Below are positions 27,535 through 37,101 of a stretch of DNA of 39,894 bases, in pieces. The translations under genes and the position numbers were made by a program. Location: contig NZ_ML014790.1 in NCBI RefSeq assembly GCF_003675895.1, positions 1 through 39,894 of the forward strand, in the 5' to 3' direction. Numbering within the stretch: position 1 is the first letter of the stretch; each line of letters begins with the position of its first letter. Source of the stretch: Parashewanella curva. GTDB taxonomy: Bacteria > Pseudomonadota > Gammaproteobacteria > Enterobacterales > Shewanellaceae. The notes beneath the pieces were generated by a model, which did no database searches, had not been told where the DNA came from, and was given only the letters and a program-made list of their open reading frames with translations.

Positions 27535-28164
27535 ATGAAAAAGCCTATTGTTATCGCCATTGCCATGCTTATCGCAAGTTTAGGCGCTATCACAGCTTGG
27601 CAACTTCAACAGCCTAAAGCACCACTGACACTTGCCACCAGCTTTGAGTTTCCGACGCCTCAACCTGTTATTCCTTTTGCACTAACAGATCAACACGGTA
27701 AAGCTTTTACCAATCAGTCGCTACAAGGTAAATGGACATTGGTATTTGTAGGCTTCACCTCATGCCCAGATATTTGCCCTACTACCATGGGGAAACTCTC
27801 AGCCGCCTATCCAAAACTCAAAAAACATGCCCCATTTCAAATCATGTTCTTATCTGTAGATCCTCAGCGAGATACGGTCACCAAGCTCAAAGATTATATG
27901 GATTTTTTTAATCCTGAATTTGTAGCTGTTACTGGAGAACATACTCAGTTAGTGCCTTTGACTCGTAACCTTGGTATGGCGTACACAATAAACGGCGAAG
28001 GAGAGGATTATTTAGTGGATCACAGTGCTTCTATGACTCTTATCTCACCTCAAGGACAGCGTATTGCCATCATCAAACCCAAAGCAGAAATTGGCAAAAT
28101 TCCTCATATTAAAAATAAGGAGTTAGTGGCAGATGTTGAGGCTTTGATGGAAAAATGGAATTAA
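27535..28164 (+). CDS. Sco1/SenC-type copper chaperone for the CuA site
   Basis: Sco proteins deliver copper to, or reduce, the CuA Cys pair of subunit II. The 209-residue product has an N-terminal anchor (about 4-24) and a thioredoxin fold with FTSCPDICP (Cys77, Cys81) and the ligand His163 in DHSASMTLI. FLSVDPQRDTVTKLKDY is a family hallmark. An ATG at 27511 lies inside ctaB; ATG 27535 gives a standard lipoprotein-free anchor. It is the last gene of the oxidase run; no clear terminator follows. Confidence 0.95.
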   Translation: MKKPIVIAIAMLIASLGAITAWQLQQPKAPLTLATSFEFPTPQPVIPFALTDQHGKAFTNQSLQGKWTLVFVGFTSCPDICPTTMGKLSAAYPKLKKHAPFQIMFLSVDPQRDTVTKLKDYMDFFNPEFVAVTGEHTQLVPLTRNLGMAYTINGEGEDYLVDHSASMTLISPQGQRIAIIKPKAEIGKIPHIKNKELVADVEALMEKWN

Positions 28165-28296
28165 GTGAAAGTAGTTTCATTCCAACCATTTGTTCCTGAA
28201 TCTAATCTTAACCTTGCATAAATTACAGACGTATTAATTTGTGACACAGTATGACTGTTGATATTTTGTACTCCCCTTATTAAATTTGAGTATTAA

Positions 28297-29169
28297 ATGA
28301 CAGTCATTTCGGATCAGCAGACACAATCATGGCTGCAGTATGCTTATGCAAATACACCCGATCTTGAAACCTGTTTAGGATTTGGGGTTACTGGTGCTAT
28401 AGGTTTTGCAACTGGCGGCACTTCGATGATGTGCAGTATGTTATTTCTCCGCTACGGAAAGCAAGCCCCTATTTCCTACATTGTTCACAAAGGAATGGTT
28501 AACGCTCAAGCATTATTTTTCAGTAAGGAAAATCAGCAACGATCAGATGTAAAAATGCTCTTTAACGTTCTCGGTGTCGTTGGCGATGCTCTAGTTATTG
28601 GTAATACGGGTGTCGATGATGTATTAACAGGAACACTCACCGCTGGTGCCGGCATCATTGGAGGAGTCGTTAGTTCTGAATTACTTAGTAACCTAACGAG
28701 ATTAAAAGAATACAAACTCGAATATTCTACTCCTGGCCGACTGATTAAGTTCTCAACAGCCTTATTAGGTGGATATTTTTCTACACAGTACCTTACGAAT
28801 TATCTCGCCCAATCCCCAGAAAACTTGACGACTGATCAATACAATAATCATACAATGAGTAACAGCAGTGAATCATACGTTGAGCAAGCCACATCTAACC
28901 CTCAAGCAAGGACATATTACCCTAATAATCCATCATTAAAAATCAGTCCGGCATCAAACACTGCAATCAGCTCTAACTCCGCGTCAGTTGGAGTTTGCCA
29001 AGGTAATGTTTGTACTTTACCAAAAAAAATCATATCGCCTCTAAAACTCAATCACACAACTCCAATTATCTCACCCAAAGATAAAGATAAAAAAGAAGAA
29101 TGCAATGAAACACAACCATCTATGTATGAACGAGTGAAAGATTGGTTAAAAGGAGCGCAGTGGTGGTAA
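28297..29169 (+). CDS. Orphan membrane protein of unknown function
   Basis: This is a 290-residue product that I do not recognise. The N-terminal half has three Gly-rich hydrophobic stretches (about 26-51, 88-126 and 151-165), including VTGAIGFATGGTSMMCSMLF and TAGAGIIGGVVSSELL. The C-terminal half (about 170-275) is Asn/Ser/Thr/Pro-rich and looks disordered, with a Lys/Asp stretch and a final WLKGAQWW. There is no signal peptide. AT-rich codons and the lack of family resemblance suggest an acquired gene. It stands alone, 132 bases after sco, with its own terminator downstream. Gly-rich helical hairpins of this kind occur in secreted membrane-inserting effectors, but nothing here proves that. 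Confidence 0.65.
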   Translation: MTVISDQQTQSWLQYAYANTPDLETCLGFGVTGAIGFATGGTSMMCSMLFLRYGKQAPISYIVHKGMVNAQALFFSKENQQRSDVKMLFNVLGVVGDALVIGNTGVDDVLTGTLTAGAGIIGGVVSSELLSNLTRLKEYKLEYSTPGRLIKFSTALLGGYFSTQYLTNYLAQSPENLTTDQYNNHTMSNSSESYVEQATSNPQARTYYPNNPSLKISPASNTAISSNSASVGVCQGNVCTLPKKIISPLKLNHTTPIISPKDKDKKEECNETQPSMYERVKDWLKGAQWW

Positions 29170-29205
29170 AAAAGAATAAATATTGCTGGATTCATTAAGT
29201 TCACC

Positions 29206-29235
29206 CACAAGCTGATAAACGAGTATCAGCTTGTG
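29206..29235. terminator. Bidirectional terminator between the orphan gene and gor
   Basis: CACAAGCTGATA-AACGAG-TATCAGCTTGTG is a perfect 12 bp stem between two convergent genes, with AT-rich sequence following. It can serve both strands. Confidence 0.85.
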
Positions 29236-29261
29236 TGATCAATTTTAATACAAATTTAACA

Positions 29262-30620
29262 CTAACCCGTCATAGTAACGAATTCCTCAGCCCCTGTAGG
29301 GTGAATCGCCACAACCGCATCAAAATCTGCCTTGGTGGCGCCCATTTTCATCGCCACACCGAAGCCTTGCAGGATTTCATCCATGCCGAAACCAATACCA
29401 TGAATACCGACAACTTTTTCATCCTCACCTGCACAAATTAATTTCATTTTGCACGCTTGACGGTGAGAGGTTACTGCTGTGTACATAGACGTGAAACCTG
29501 AGGTATAAACCTTGATGTTTTCAGCGCCATACTCAGCAATGGCATCAGGCTCAGTTAACCCCATAGTACCAATTGGTGGGTGACTGAATACCACTGTAGG
29601 AACATGGGTATAATCCATTTTTGCATCATGCATGCCGTTAAATAAACGCTCTGACAATAAACGTCCTGCTTTTACCGCAACCGGAGTTAGCTCAACCCCG
29701 CCTTGCATAATATCACCCACACAATAAATGCCTTGCTGAGTGGTATTTTGCTGCTCGTCGGTAATGATGTAGCCACGCTCATCGTGCTGTACTTGAGTAT
29801 GCTCAAGTCCAATGGTATCAGTAGACGGACGACGCCCAATCGCCCACACTAGGCAATCCACATCATAGCTTTCGCCATTGGCAAGTTTAAGGGTTAAGCT
29901 ACCATCGTTATTTTTGATGACCGATTCAGGTGTACTGTTGGTGTGTAGCTGCAGACCACTTTCATCCATGGCATCCACTAACGCTTCTGACAGCATAGGG
30001 TCAAAGTTACGTAAGGGTGCATGTTTACGAACAAACAGATGAGTATCACTACCCAGCCCTTGCATTACGCCTGCTAATTCAACCGCAATATAACCTGCAC
30101 CAACAACCGCTACGCGCTTTGGCTGTTCACGCAATGCAAAAAAGCCGTTTGAATCAATACCGTGTTCAGCACCTGGGATATTCGGGATTATCGGTGCGCC
30201 GCCAGTGGCAATCAGAATATGGTCTGCCGTGTATTGCTCGCCATTGACCTCAATGGTGTTGCTATCGACAAAGCGACCATAACCGCGAACCAAGGTCACG
30301 CCATTAGATTCAAGACCACGATCATAAGCGCCATGAATGCGCTTAATATAGGCTTCACGGCTTGCAACTAAAGTATTCCAATCAAAATTATCGACACTGA
30401 CATCAAAGCCATAGTCTTTAGCATACAGATGAATCGCTTCAGCCACCTGCGCCCCATACCACATCACTTTTTTTGGTACACAACCCACATTGACACAAGT
30501 GCCACCGACATGCTGCGCTTCAATCAAAAGTACTTTTGCACCACGCATGGCAGCACGATTGGCAGAGGCTATGCCGCCACTACCAGCGCCTAAACAGATA
30601 TAATCAAAATGCTGGGTCAT
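29262..30620 (-). CDS. gor: Glutathione-disulfide reductase
   Basis: This enzyme reduces oxidised glutathione with NADPH and FAD in the cytoplasm. The 452 residues match E. coli Gor (450). The FAD motif [14 protein letters not shown] is at the N-terminus, the redox disulfide is Cys42-Cys47 in [13 protein letters not shown], and the NADPH site is [22 protein letters not shown] has the Arg/His residues that give NADPH preference. The catalytic His440 lies in HPTGAEEF. The ATG has a strong GGAGAG ribosome-binding site. Upstream lies an 82 bp block framed by an 11 bp inverted repeat. Confidence 0.98.
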   Translation of the reverse strand: MTQHFDYICLGAGSGGIASANRAAMRGAKVLLIEAQHVGGTCVNVGCVPKKVMWYGAQVAEAIHLYAKDYGFDVSVDNFDWNTLVASREAYIKRIHGAYDRGLESNGVTLVRGYGRFVDSNTIEVNGEQYTADHILIATGGAPIIPNIPGAEHGIDSNGFFALREQPKRVAVVGAGYIAVELAGVMQGLGSDTHLFVRKHAPLRNFDPMLSEALVDAMDESGLQLHTNSTPESVIKNNDGSLTLKLANGESYDVDCLVWAIGRRPSTDTIGLEHTQVQHDERGYIITDEQQNTTQQGIYCVGDIMQGGVELTPVAVKAGRLLSERLFNGMHDAKMDYTHVPTVVFSHPPIGTMGLTEPDAIAEYGAENIKVYTSGFTSMYTAVTSHRQACKMKLICAGEDEKVVGIHGIGFGMDEILQGFGVAMKMGATKADFDAVVAIHPTGAEEFVTMTG

Positions 30621-30632
30621 AAAACTCTCCGT

Positions 30633-30714
30633 AATTCGGTCTAATGGCTGATACCATATGTCTGATCTATTGAAATAACAATAGCTAACCTAAGAATATC
30701 GAATAGACCGAATT
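30633..30714. repeat. Inverted-repeat-framed block in the gor upstream region
   Basis: AATTCGGTCTA (30633-30643) and TAGACCGAATT (30704-30714) are a perfect 11 bp inverted repeat. A smaller hairpin CTATTG-AAATAA-CAATAG (30666-30683) sits inside. It fills most of the gap between gor and the upstream barrel gene and could be a small mobile repeat or a leader structure. Confidence 0.5.
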
Positions 30715-30723
30715 AACGAAAAA

Positions 30724-31440
30724 TTACTTCCACTTATAATGCAGAGTTATGCCACCAAAGGTTTCATCATGGCTGCGACCGTCACCTTCGTATTTAAGTT
30801 TTACATCGCCTAAAGCCCAAGTATGCGCCACATAAGTGCTGAGCTCTAATTGCGAAGTCAGCTGATAGTTCGCCTTCACGCCTAATTCACGATGATTCTG
30901 TCCGTCGTGTTTTTTTGTGCTATAGCCAAAATCCCAGCCTTCTTGAAAATAAGGGTGTAACTTAAGTTTCGGTGTCAGTTCAATATTGCCTTTTAGGTCG
31001 ACTAAGGTGAAATAGCCATCTGACTTGGTTTCATAAATGGTGCGCCACGATGGCGTCAGCCACTCTAAGCCTTTATAAGCCACAACCACATCAAACTCGT
31101 GGCCGCGATAACGCAAGTTATTCTCACCATTTGCTCCTGCCCAGTCATAGCCAAGTTTCACAGTAAAATCTTTCGTCGGCTTAAATAAATAATCAATGCC
31201 TAAATCCAGCTCAGTAAAGCCTTCGTCAGTGCCGCGACCCAATGCCACATATCCGCTTAACGCGCCTTGTTTAGCACCCATTTCAGCCCATGCAACGCCG
31301 CCATCTTTGAGCAGTAATCGCCCTTTTGACACATATTGGCTGTCCAGCCGCCCTTCAACGTAAAACGATGTATCTTGTGCAAATCCTGTTTGTTGTACAG
31401 CCAACGTCCCAATCAGCAATAACCACGACCCAAATTGCAT
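30724..31440 (-). CDS. Putative outer-membrane beta-barrel protein
   Basis: This 238-residue product has a signal peptide (residues 1-21, ending GFAQ) and then alternating hydrophobic/polar strands rich in Tyr, Gly and Lys, such as DFTVKLGYDWAG, GHEFDVVVAYKG and KLHPYFQEGWDFGY. The final strand GITLHYKWK ends in Lys rather than the usual Phe. The start of the mature part (VEGRLDSQYVSKGRLL) resembles small TorF/MipA-like putative porins, but I cannot assign a family. It would lie in the outer membrane. It is on the same strand as gor, about 100 bases upstream. Confidence 0.7.
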   Translation of the reverse strand: MQFGSWLLLIGTLAVQQTGFAQDTSFYVEGRLDSQYVSKGRLLLKDGGVAWAEMGAKQGALSGYVALGRGTDEGFTELDLGIDYLFKPTKDFTVKLGYDWAGANGENNLRYRGHEFDVVVAYKGLEWLTPSWRTIYETKSDGYFTLVDLKGNIELTPKLKLHPYFQEGWDFGYSTKKHDGQNHRELGVKANYQLTSQLELSTYVAHTWALGDVKLKYEGDGRSHDETFGGITLHYKWK

Positions 31441-31616
31441 TTTTATTCATTATTTCCAACTAAAAACCAATTGCAGCTACTATAATGCAGTCGAAATTTT
31501 TTGTAAGAATGCGATTTCAAAATTGTGATTCAGCTCTTGTTCAGCTTCACATCTTGATTTTTTAACAAGCTACCCATACTTAAGAACTATCATCATGATT
31601 TTTATTAAGGGCATAT

Positions 31617-33653
31617 ATGAGCACGGCAATTCCTAGTGATACCTTACCCCAATTTTCCAATATTCAACCTGAGCACATACAGTCAAATATTGAACAAGCC
31701 ATCCAGCATTGCCGTGACACCATTGAAAAGGTGCTCACTCATTCAGGCACGCCAACATGGGACAGTTTGATTACCCCGCTAGAGCAAGCGGATGATGAGC
31801 TGAGCCAAGCTTGGTCTCCAGTATCACACATGAATTCTGTCGTTAGCACCGATGAGCTTCGCGCTGCCCACGACGCTTGTCTGCCTTTACTATCTGACTA
31901 CGGCACCTTTGTTGGTCAACACCAAGGCTTGTATGAAGCTTATTTGGCTTTGCAAGCTTCTGATGAGTTTGCTTCACTGTCACAAGCCCAAAAAACAGTG
32001 ATTGAACATGCCATTCGTGATTTTAAGCTGTCAGGCATCGGACTCAAAGATGAAGCTAAACAGCGTTATGGCGAGATCAAAAAGCGCCTATCTGAGCTTA
32101 CTAGTCAATTTTCTAACCAGCTTCTGGATGCCACCCATGCTTGGAGCAAATTGATCACAGATGAAGCGGAATTAGCTGGTTTACCAGAATCTGCACGCGC
32201 CGCCGCCAAAGCCATGGCGGAAGCCAATGAACAGCAAGGTTGGTTGTTTACTCTGGATTTTCCGTCGTATTTACCCGTAATGACCTACAGCGAAAATCGA
32301 GAGCTACGTGAAGAGTGTTACCGCGCGTTTTCAACTCGCGCTTCAGATCAAGGCCCCAATGCGGGTGAATTTGATAATTCATCTTTAATGGATGAGATCG
32401 TCGGCTTACGTCATGAAATTTCTCAATTACTCGGTTTTGACAGTTTTGCCGATAAATCCCTCGCCACGAAAATGGCACAAACGCCTGAGCAAGTGATGGA
32501 TTTTCTTAACCAATTGGCTGAGCGTTCAAAACCACAAGCGGAAGCGGAGCTGGCAGAGCTTAAACAATTTGCCAAAGACGAGTTTAATGTTGATGAACTT
32601 GCGGCTTGGGATATCGGCTTTTATGGTGAAAAACTGCAACAACATAAATATCAAGTATCTCAAGAAATGCTTCGCCCATATTTTCCAGAAGACAAAGTTC
32701 TCAGCGGCTTATTTTATACCGTAAATCGTTTATTCGGTCTTAAGATCAGCGAGCAAATAGGAATCGATACTTGGCACAAAGACGTACGCTTTTTCAATAT
32801 CTTAGATGATAAAGATGAGTACCGAGGTAGCTTCTATTTAGACCTATACGCACGCAGTGGTAAACGTGGCGGCGCATGGATGGACGATTGCCGCGTTCGC
32901 CGTACCACCTCCACAGGGCTACAAAACCCAATTGCCTATTTAACCTGTAACTTCAACGCTCCTGTCGATGGTAAGCCTGCACTGTTTACCCATGACGAAG
33001 TGGTGACTTTATTCCACGAATTTGGTCATGGTATTCATCATATGCTGACTCAAATTGATGTTGCTGATGTCGCTGGCATTAACGGTGTACCTTGGGACGC
33101 GGTTGAGTTACCAAGTCAATTCTTAGAAAACTGGTGTTGGGAGCAAGAGGCCCTTGAGCATATCTCAGGTCACTTTGAAACGGGTGAGTCATTACCAAAG
33201 ACCATGTTAGACAATATGCTTGCGGCTAAGAACTTCCAATCCGCCATGATGATGGTGCGTCAGCTTGAATTTTCACTGTTCGACTTTACTTTGCATTGGC
33301 AATTTAATCCTGAGCAAGGGGCACAGATCCAGCAAGTACTTGATGCAATAAGAAGCCAAGTGTCGGTGGTGATCCCACCCAATTTTAATCGCTTCCAGCA
33401 CAGCTTTGCCCACATTTTTGCAGGGGGTTACGCCGCTGGCTATTACAGTTACAAATGGGCAGAAGTCCTGTCAGCCGATGCCTTTTCTCGTTTTGAAGAA
33501 GAAGGTATTTTCAATGAAACGACTGGCCGTAGCTTTATGCATAACATTCTAGAAATGGGCGGCTCTGAAGAACCAATGGAGCTATTCAAGCGCTTTAGAG
33601 GTCGTGAACCACAAATCGATGCCTTGCTACGCCACAGTGGTATTGCTGCTTAA
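31617..33653 (+). CDS. prlC: Oligopeptidase A (M3 family)
   Basis: PrlC is a cytoplasmic zinc metallopeptidase that degrades short peptides, including cleaved signal peptides. Its 678 residues match the family (680 in E. coli). The zinc motif HEFGH (467-471) lies in VVTLFHEFGHGIHHML. The third ligand Glu is in the AVELPSQFLENW segment. GGYAAGYYSYKWAEVLSADA near the C-terminus is a strong M3 signature. The ATG follows AAGGGC. A canonical terminator lies downstream. Confidence 0.97.
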   Translation: MSTAIPSDTLPQFSNIQPEHIQSNIEQAIQHCRDTIEKVLTHSGTPTWDSLITPLEQADDELSQAWSPVSHMNSVVSTDELRAAHDACLPLLSDYGTFVGQHQGLYEAYLALQASDEFASLSQAQKTVIEHAIRDFKLSGIGLKDEAKQRYGEIKKRLSELTSQFSNQLLDATHAWSKLITDEAELAGLPESARAAAKAMAEANEQQGWLFTLDFPSYLPVMTYSENRELREECYRAFSTRASDQGPNAGEFDNSSLMDEIVGLRHEISQLLGFDSFADKSLATKMAQTPEQVMDFLNQLAERSKPQAEAELAELKQFAKDEFNVDELAAWDIGFYGEKLQQHKYQVSQEMLRPYFPEDKVLSGLFYTVNRLFGLKISEQIGIDTWHKDVRFFNILDDKDEYRGSFYLDLYARSGKRGGAWMDDCRVRRTTSTGLQNPIAYLTCNFNAPVDGKPALFTHDEVVTLFHEFGHGIHHMLTQIDVADVAGINGVPWDAVELPSQFLENWCWEQEALEHISGHFETGESLPKTMLDNMLAAKNFQSAMMMVRQLEFSLFDFTLHWQFNPEQGAQIQQVLDAIRSQVSVVIPPNFNRFQHSFAHIFAGGYAAGYYSYKWAEVLSADAFSRFEEEGIFNETTGRSFMHNILEMGGSEEPMELFKRFRGREPQIDALLRHSGIAA

Positions 33654-33685
33654 CAATCCATGAAATAAAGAACTATTCCCACTTT

Positions 33686-33711
33686 GGCGCTCAAGATGAG
33701 CGCCTTTTTTT
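33686..33711 (+). terminator. Intrinsic terminator after prlC
   Basis: GGCGCTCA-AGA-TGAGCGCC is a perfect 8 bp stem followed by seven T residues. Confidence 0.95.
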
Positions 33712-33805
33712 GATCATCGCTATCTTGCTGTCTGGTACGACCTCTGCTAGCCTAAGCTCTTATTTAAAAAGGAATTAAGTTTCATTTAACAACACTAGGA
33801 ACTCC

Positions 33806-34336
33806 ATGAACCTGTATTTTCGACTTTTTTGGCTGTTTATTTGGCGAATAAAACACTGTAACAACATTGGCTTTCTCGATACAAGTACCATCAAATTTCG
33901 TGCTCTTCCCAGCGATTGCGATGTCAATTTTCACCTGACTAATTCTCGTTATGCGGCCTTTATGGATCTGGCTAGAACTTACATGATGGCGGAAATGGGG
34001 CTACTCAAAAAATTTATCAAACTAAAATGGATGCCTATCGTCAATGCTTCCGAATTTACTTACATTCGAGATATTAAACCGCTAGAACGTTTTTGGATTG
34101 AGTCAAAAATTGTTGGGTGGGATGAAAAGTACTTCTACCTTGAACAGCGTTTTATGACCAAGAGAGGATTACACGCCATCGCTCATGTTCGAGGCGTATT
34201 TATTCATAAGCGCAAGCAAGTTCCTTTAGACGAGCTCTTAACTACCGTAGGCTTTGACGAAGAACAACCCATATTGCCGCCAGAAATGCAGCAATGGATT
34301 GAGTTTTTAAAAGTGAAAAAAGAGCAGAATATTTAA
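33806..34336 (+). CDS. Hotdog-fold acyl-CoA thioesterase (4HBT/THEM6-like)
   Basis: This 176-residue protein begins with a hydrophobic/basic segment (about 3-14) that may bind membrane. The hotdog signature DCDVNFHLTNSRYAAFMDLA provides the catalytic Asp region and the central helix. WMPIVNASEFTYIRDIKPLE and LEQRFMTKRGLHAIAHVRGV form the later strands. It should hydrolyse an acyl-CoA thioester; the substrate cannot be told. The ATG is preceded by AGGAACT. It stands alone after the prlC terminator. Confidence 0.82.
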   Translation: MNLYFRLFWLFIWRIKHCNNIGFLDTSTIKFRALPSDCDVNFHLTNSRYAAFMDLARTYMMAEMGLLKKFIKLKWMPIVNASEFTYIRDIKPLERFWIESKIVGWDEKYFYLEQRFMTKRGLHAIAHVRGVFIHKRKQVPLDELLTTVGFDEEQPILPPEMQQWIEFLKVKKEQNI

Positions 34337-34401
34337 TAGTGACCTTTTAACCGAATACTCCTTACTCTAAAATACGCCGTTTTGATAAGTAAGGAAACGA
34401 C

Positions 34402-34932
34402 GTGCGTATTTTAATCGCCACAACTTTTATTGCTTTATGTCTTCTTGGTTGTAAATCCACTGAGCATAATAAAGCAACCAAGCAGAAAGCAATTACAACC
34501 TCATTAATAACAACTCCAGCCAATCAGGATGAGTTAATTTATTTTAAAAAAATGTCAGGTATATTCATTTCTGTATACTCAGGAATTTCTGACTTCCCTC
34601 TTGGCTATGACACTAAATCAATAAAGTACTTAGATGAACTATTAAACAGTAAACACGTAAGAGAATCAAAGAGGCGAGATTACTACATTAATATGGCAGG
34701 TAGTTTTTTAGGAGAAGCTTTTATTCATACTTACGGAGGAGAATGGGTTAAATATAACGGTGAGTATGCAATTAAACACGATAGAAACCATCTAAGCTTC
34801 CCTTTTGGAAAAGTATATCGCGTTTTAGAAAATGGTGGTAAAGGCGATATTGAAGCAATGTACGCTTTAGGCGCTTTAACACCAGAGCAGATAAGCGATT
34901 TACTAAAAGAAAACAGTGCCAAAAACGAATAA
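34402..34932 (+). CDS. Putative lipoprotein of unknown function
   Basis: This 176-residue product has a GTG start supported by AAGGAAAC 4-11 bases upstream. The signal peptide ends in a lipobox LLGC (Cys17), with KST following, so outer-membrane sorting is likely. The mature part is Lys/Tyr-rich with SGISDFPLGYDTKSIKYLDE and a C-terminal MYALGALTPEQISDLL, vaguely like a helical repeat. I recognise no family. Low GC relative to the neighbours. Confidence 0.72.
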   Translation: MRILIATTFIALCLLGCKSTEHNKATKQKAITTSLITTPANQDELIYFKKMSGIFISVYSGISDFPLGYDTKSIKYLDELLNSKHVRESKRRDYYINMAGSFLGEAFIHTYGGEWVKYNGEYAIKHDRNHLSFPFGKVYRVLENGGKGDIEAMYALGALTPEQISDLLKENSAKNE

Positions 34933-34980
34933 ACGTAGTTAAATTTTAACATTTAGCGCTGTCATTAACTTCACAAAAAT

Positions 34981-35874
34981 CTACCAGCTTTTTAGAGTTA
35001 ACCAATAACTCATGGTTAAGGCGACACGCTTCATGATTTGCAGTCTCAATCGTTCGCCAAAACCAGTGTTAGAACTTGGCTGAAAAATATTGCGGATCTG
35101 TTTTCGTAAAGCGCTTGCATGTTGACGGCGCTTTTGCTTGTCAGACAGCCCATTGATCCGTTTTTCCAACAAAAAGTTACCTTTATTCTCACCTCTCACT
35201 AGCATGGCGGACTCTGGCAACCCTACTTTTTTGGCGTTAGCATTCACATAGCGTATCGCAAGTCCAATACGACGATCATCTGTGGTATTCGGTGCAGAGC
35301 CATGAATTAACTTAAAGTGATGCAGTGACATTTGTCCAGGTTGTAGCTCTAAAAATACGTGCGGTTTACCTTCAAGTTCAGACTCGGCAATCGTCTGTCC
35401 TCGAGTCAATAAATTACCCTTAGCATAAGTGTTTGCTTGCTCGAGCAGAGTATGGTGACTGGCAGGTAATATTTTCATGGCACCTGACGCCTCTGTTGCC
35501 GGACTTAACGCCAGCCAAACCGTCACCACATCATCCGCTTCAACGCCCCAATATTGCGCATCTTGATGCATCGAAACAAAACGGTCACTGTGAGGCTCTT
35601 TAATGAATAAGTTACTCATGTAACACAAGATATCAGAACCGATTAACGACTCGACTTGATCTAAAATCTGTGGGTGATGAACGATTTTATCTGCCCAATT
35701 AAACAGTAGGTAAGACTTATTGCATTGTCCTCTATCGAGCACTTTGCCTTGAGAAGCCTCTATCGATTCAAGCTCGGCTCTGAGCTGTTTTGCTTCCTCT
35801 TCAGAAAAAGCCTCAAGTGGACATAAGTACCCTTGATGGCAGTAATGACTGATCTGCTCTTGAGTTAAGCTCAT
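34981..35874 (-). CDS. Phytanoyl-CoA dioxygenase (PhyH) family protein
   Basis: This 297-residue protein is a non-haem Fe(II)/2-oxoglutarate oxygenase. The iron-binding triad is seen as His-x-Asp in SMHQDAQYWG and His in LIHGSAPNTT. The following RRIGLAIRYV supplies the 2-oxoglutarate-binding Arg. GAMKILPASHH is typical of PhyH-fold hydroxylases. The frame opens at 35961, but ATG 35874, with GGAG 9-12 bases upstream, gives the conserved start. The substrate is unknown; relatives act on lipids, sterols or small metabolites. It is divergent from the asparaginase-like gene and convergent with the lipoprotein gene. Confidence 0.85.
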   Translation of the reverse strand: MSLTQEQISHYCHQGYLCPLEAFSEEEAKQLRAELESIEASQGKVLDRGQCNKSYLLFNWADKIVHHPQILDQVESLIGSDILCYMSNLFIKEPHSDRFVSMHQDAQYWGVEADDVVTVWLALSPATEASGAMKILPASHHTLLEQANTYAKGNLLTRGQTIAESELEGKPHVFLELQPGQMSLHHFKLIHGSAPNTTDDRRIGLAIRYVNANAKKVGLPESAMLVRGENKGNFLLEKRINGLSDKQKRRQHASALRKQIRNIFQPSSNTGFGERLRLQIMKRVALTMSYWLTLKSW

Positions 35875-35990
35875 ATTGTAAAACTCCGATACGACTGCTT
35901 GCTTGAACAAAGCATAAACTAAATTTTCATTATAGAGGCAAGACCTGTTGCGGTTGTACAATTATCCATCATCAAATAGCATAGGGTAAA

Positions 35991-37052
35991 ATGACTTTAA
36001 CCATCGCCAACCCTATGACTTCAAAACTAAAATATTTAGCGGCAACACTGGTCGCAAGCGCGTTACTTTCTCAGCCTGTATTAGCTCAATCATCCATAGC
36101 CATTGCAATTCATGGCGGAGCAGGCACGATTTCACCTCAAAGTATGACTTCAGCACAAAAGCTGCGATATGAAGCAAAACTGAAACAAGCCACCGACATG
36201 GGCTATAACATTTTGGCAAAAGGCGGCAGCAGTATTGAGGCCATCAGTGCTGCGGTTAACGTCCTTGAAGACTCTCCATTGTTTAATGCTGGTATTGGCG
36301 CGGTATATACCTATGATGGCGCTCACGAACTCGATGCTTCAATCATGGATGGTAAAACCTTAAATGCTGGCGCGGTAACTGGAGTCAAACACATCCAAAA
36401 CCCCATTAATTTAGCAAGACTTGTGATGACACATTCGGTTCATGTGATGCTCTCTGGTGAAGGAGCAGAAGAGTTTGCTTTACAACAAGGCATGCCTTTA
36501 GTCGCTAACAGTACCTTTGATACCGAGCGTCGCTATCAGTCGTTACTCAAAGCGAAACAGAAATTGCACGACATTAAAGCAAAATCAAAATCTGGGGCTG
36601 ACTATCAAGCCAATTACGTCAACTGGGACAATAGCTACAAAATGGGGACGGTTGGCGCTGTAGCCGTAGATAAGCAAGGAAATATCGCAGCCGCAACCAG
36701 CACTGGTGGTATGACAGCCAAGCGTTACGGTCGCATTGGTGATTCGCCAATCATTGGCGCAGGCACTTGGGCAGATAATGACTCGTGCGCCGTTTCTGCT
36801 ACTGGGCATGGTGAGTATTTTATTCGTTTTAATGTTGCTTCAGATATTTGCGCTCGGGTGAAGTATCAAGGTAAAGATATTCAAAAGGCGAGTGATGAAG
36901 TCATTTTCGGAGAAATGAAACAAGCGGGCGGAACAGGAGGTGTTATTGTGGTCGATGCCAAAGGCAATGTCGCCATGTCTTTTAATACCCAAGGCATGTA
37001 TCGAGCTTTTCGTAAACAAGGACAGCAAGCACAAGTGGCGATTTTTAAATAG
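35991..37052 (+). CDS. Isoaspartyl peptidase / L-asparaginase (Ntn hydrolase), exported
   Basis: This 353-residue precursor self-cleaves to expose an N-terminal Thr and hydrolyses asparagine or isoaspartyl dipeptides. A signal peptide with an Ala-rich core (KLKYLAATLVASALLSQPVL, then AQS) indicates periplasmic location. AIAIHGGAGTI opens the mature alpha chain. The nucleophile is Thr220 in MGTVGAVAVD, with TSTGGM and GDSPIIGAGTWAD following, all family-typical. The ATG at 35991 has AGGG just upstream; ATG 36015 lacks one. Length is normal, about 320 for the mature family plus signal. Confidence 0.93.
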   Translation: MTLTIANPMTSKLKYLAATLVASALLSQPVLAQSSIAIAIHGGAGTISPQSMTSAQKLRYEAKLKQATDMGYNILAKGGSSIEAISAAVNVLEDSPLFNAGIGAVYTYDGAHELDASIMDGKTLNAGAVTGVKHIQNPINLARLVMTHSVHVMLSGEGAEEFALQQGMPLVANSTFDTERRYQSLLKAKQKLHDIKAKSKSGADYQANYVNWDNSYKMGTVGAVAVDKQGNIAAATSTGGMTAKRYGRIGDSPIIGAGTWADNDSCAVSATGHGEYFIRFNVASDICARVKYQGKDIQKASDEVIFGEMKQAGGTGGVIVVDAKGNVAMSFNTQGMYRAFRKQGQQAQVAIFK

Positions 37053-37061
37053 GAACCGCCA

Positions 37062-37092
37062 GTTGGCATTAACTTTATAGGTTAATGCCAAC
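37062..37092. terminator. Bidirectional terminator between the asparaginase gene and ygfZ
   Basis: GTTGGCATTAAC-TTTATAG-GTTAATGCCAAC is a perfect 12 bp stem between two convergent genes. Confidence 0.88.
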
Positions 37093-37101
37093 CTTATTTG
37101 A

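Noticed and set aside
34981-35961. Longer 326-residue form of the PhyH-like protein
   Set aside because: The first 29 residues are unlike the family; ATG 35874 has a GGAG site at good spacing.
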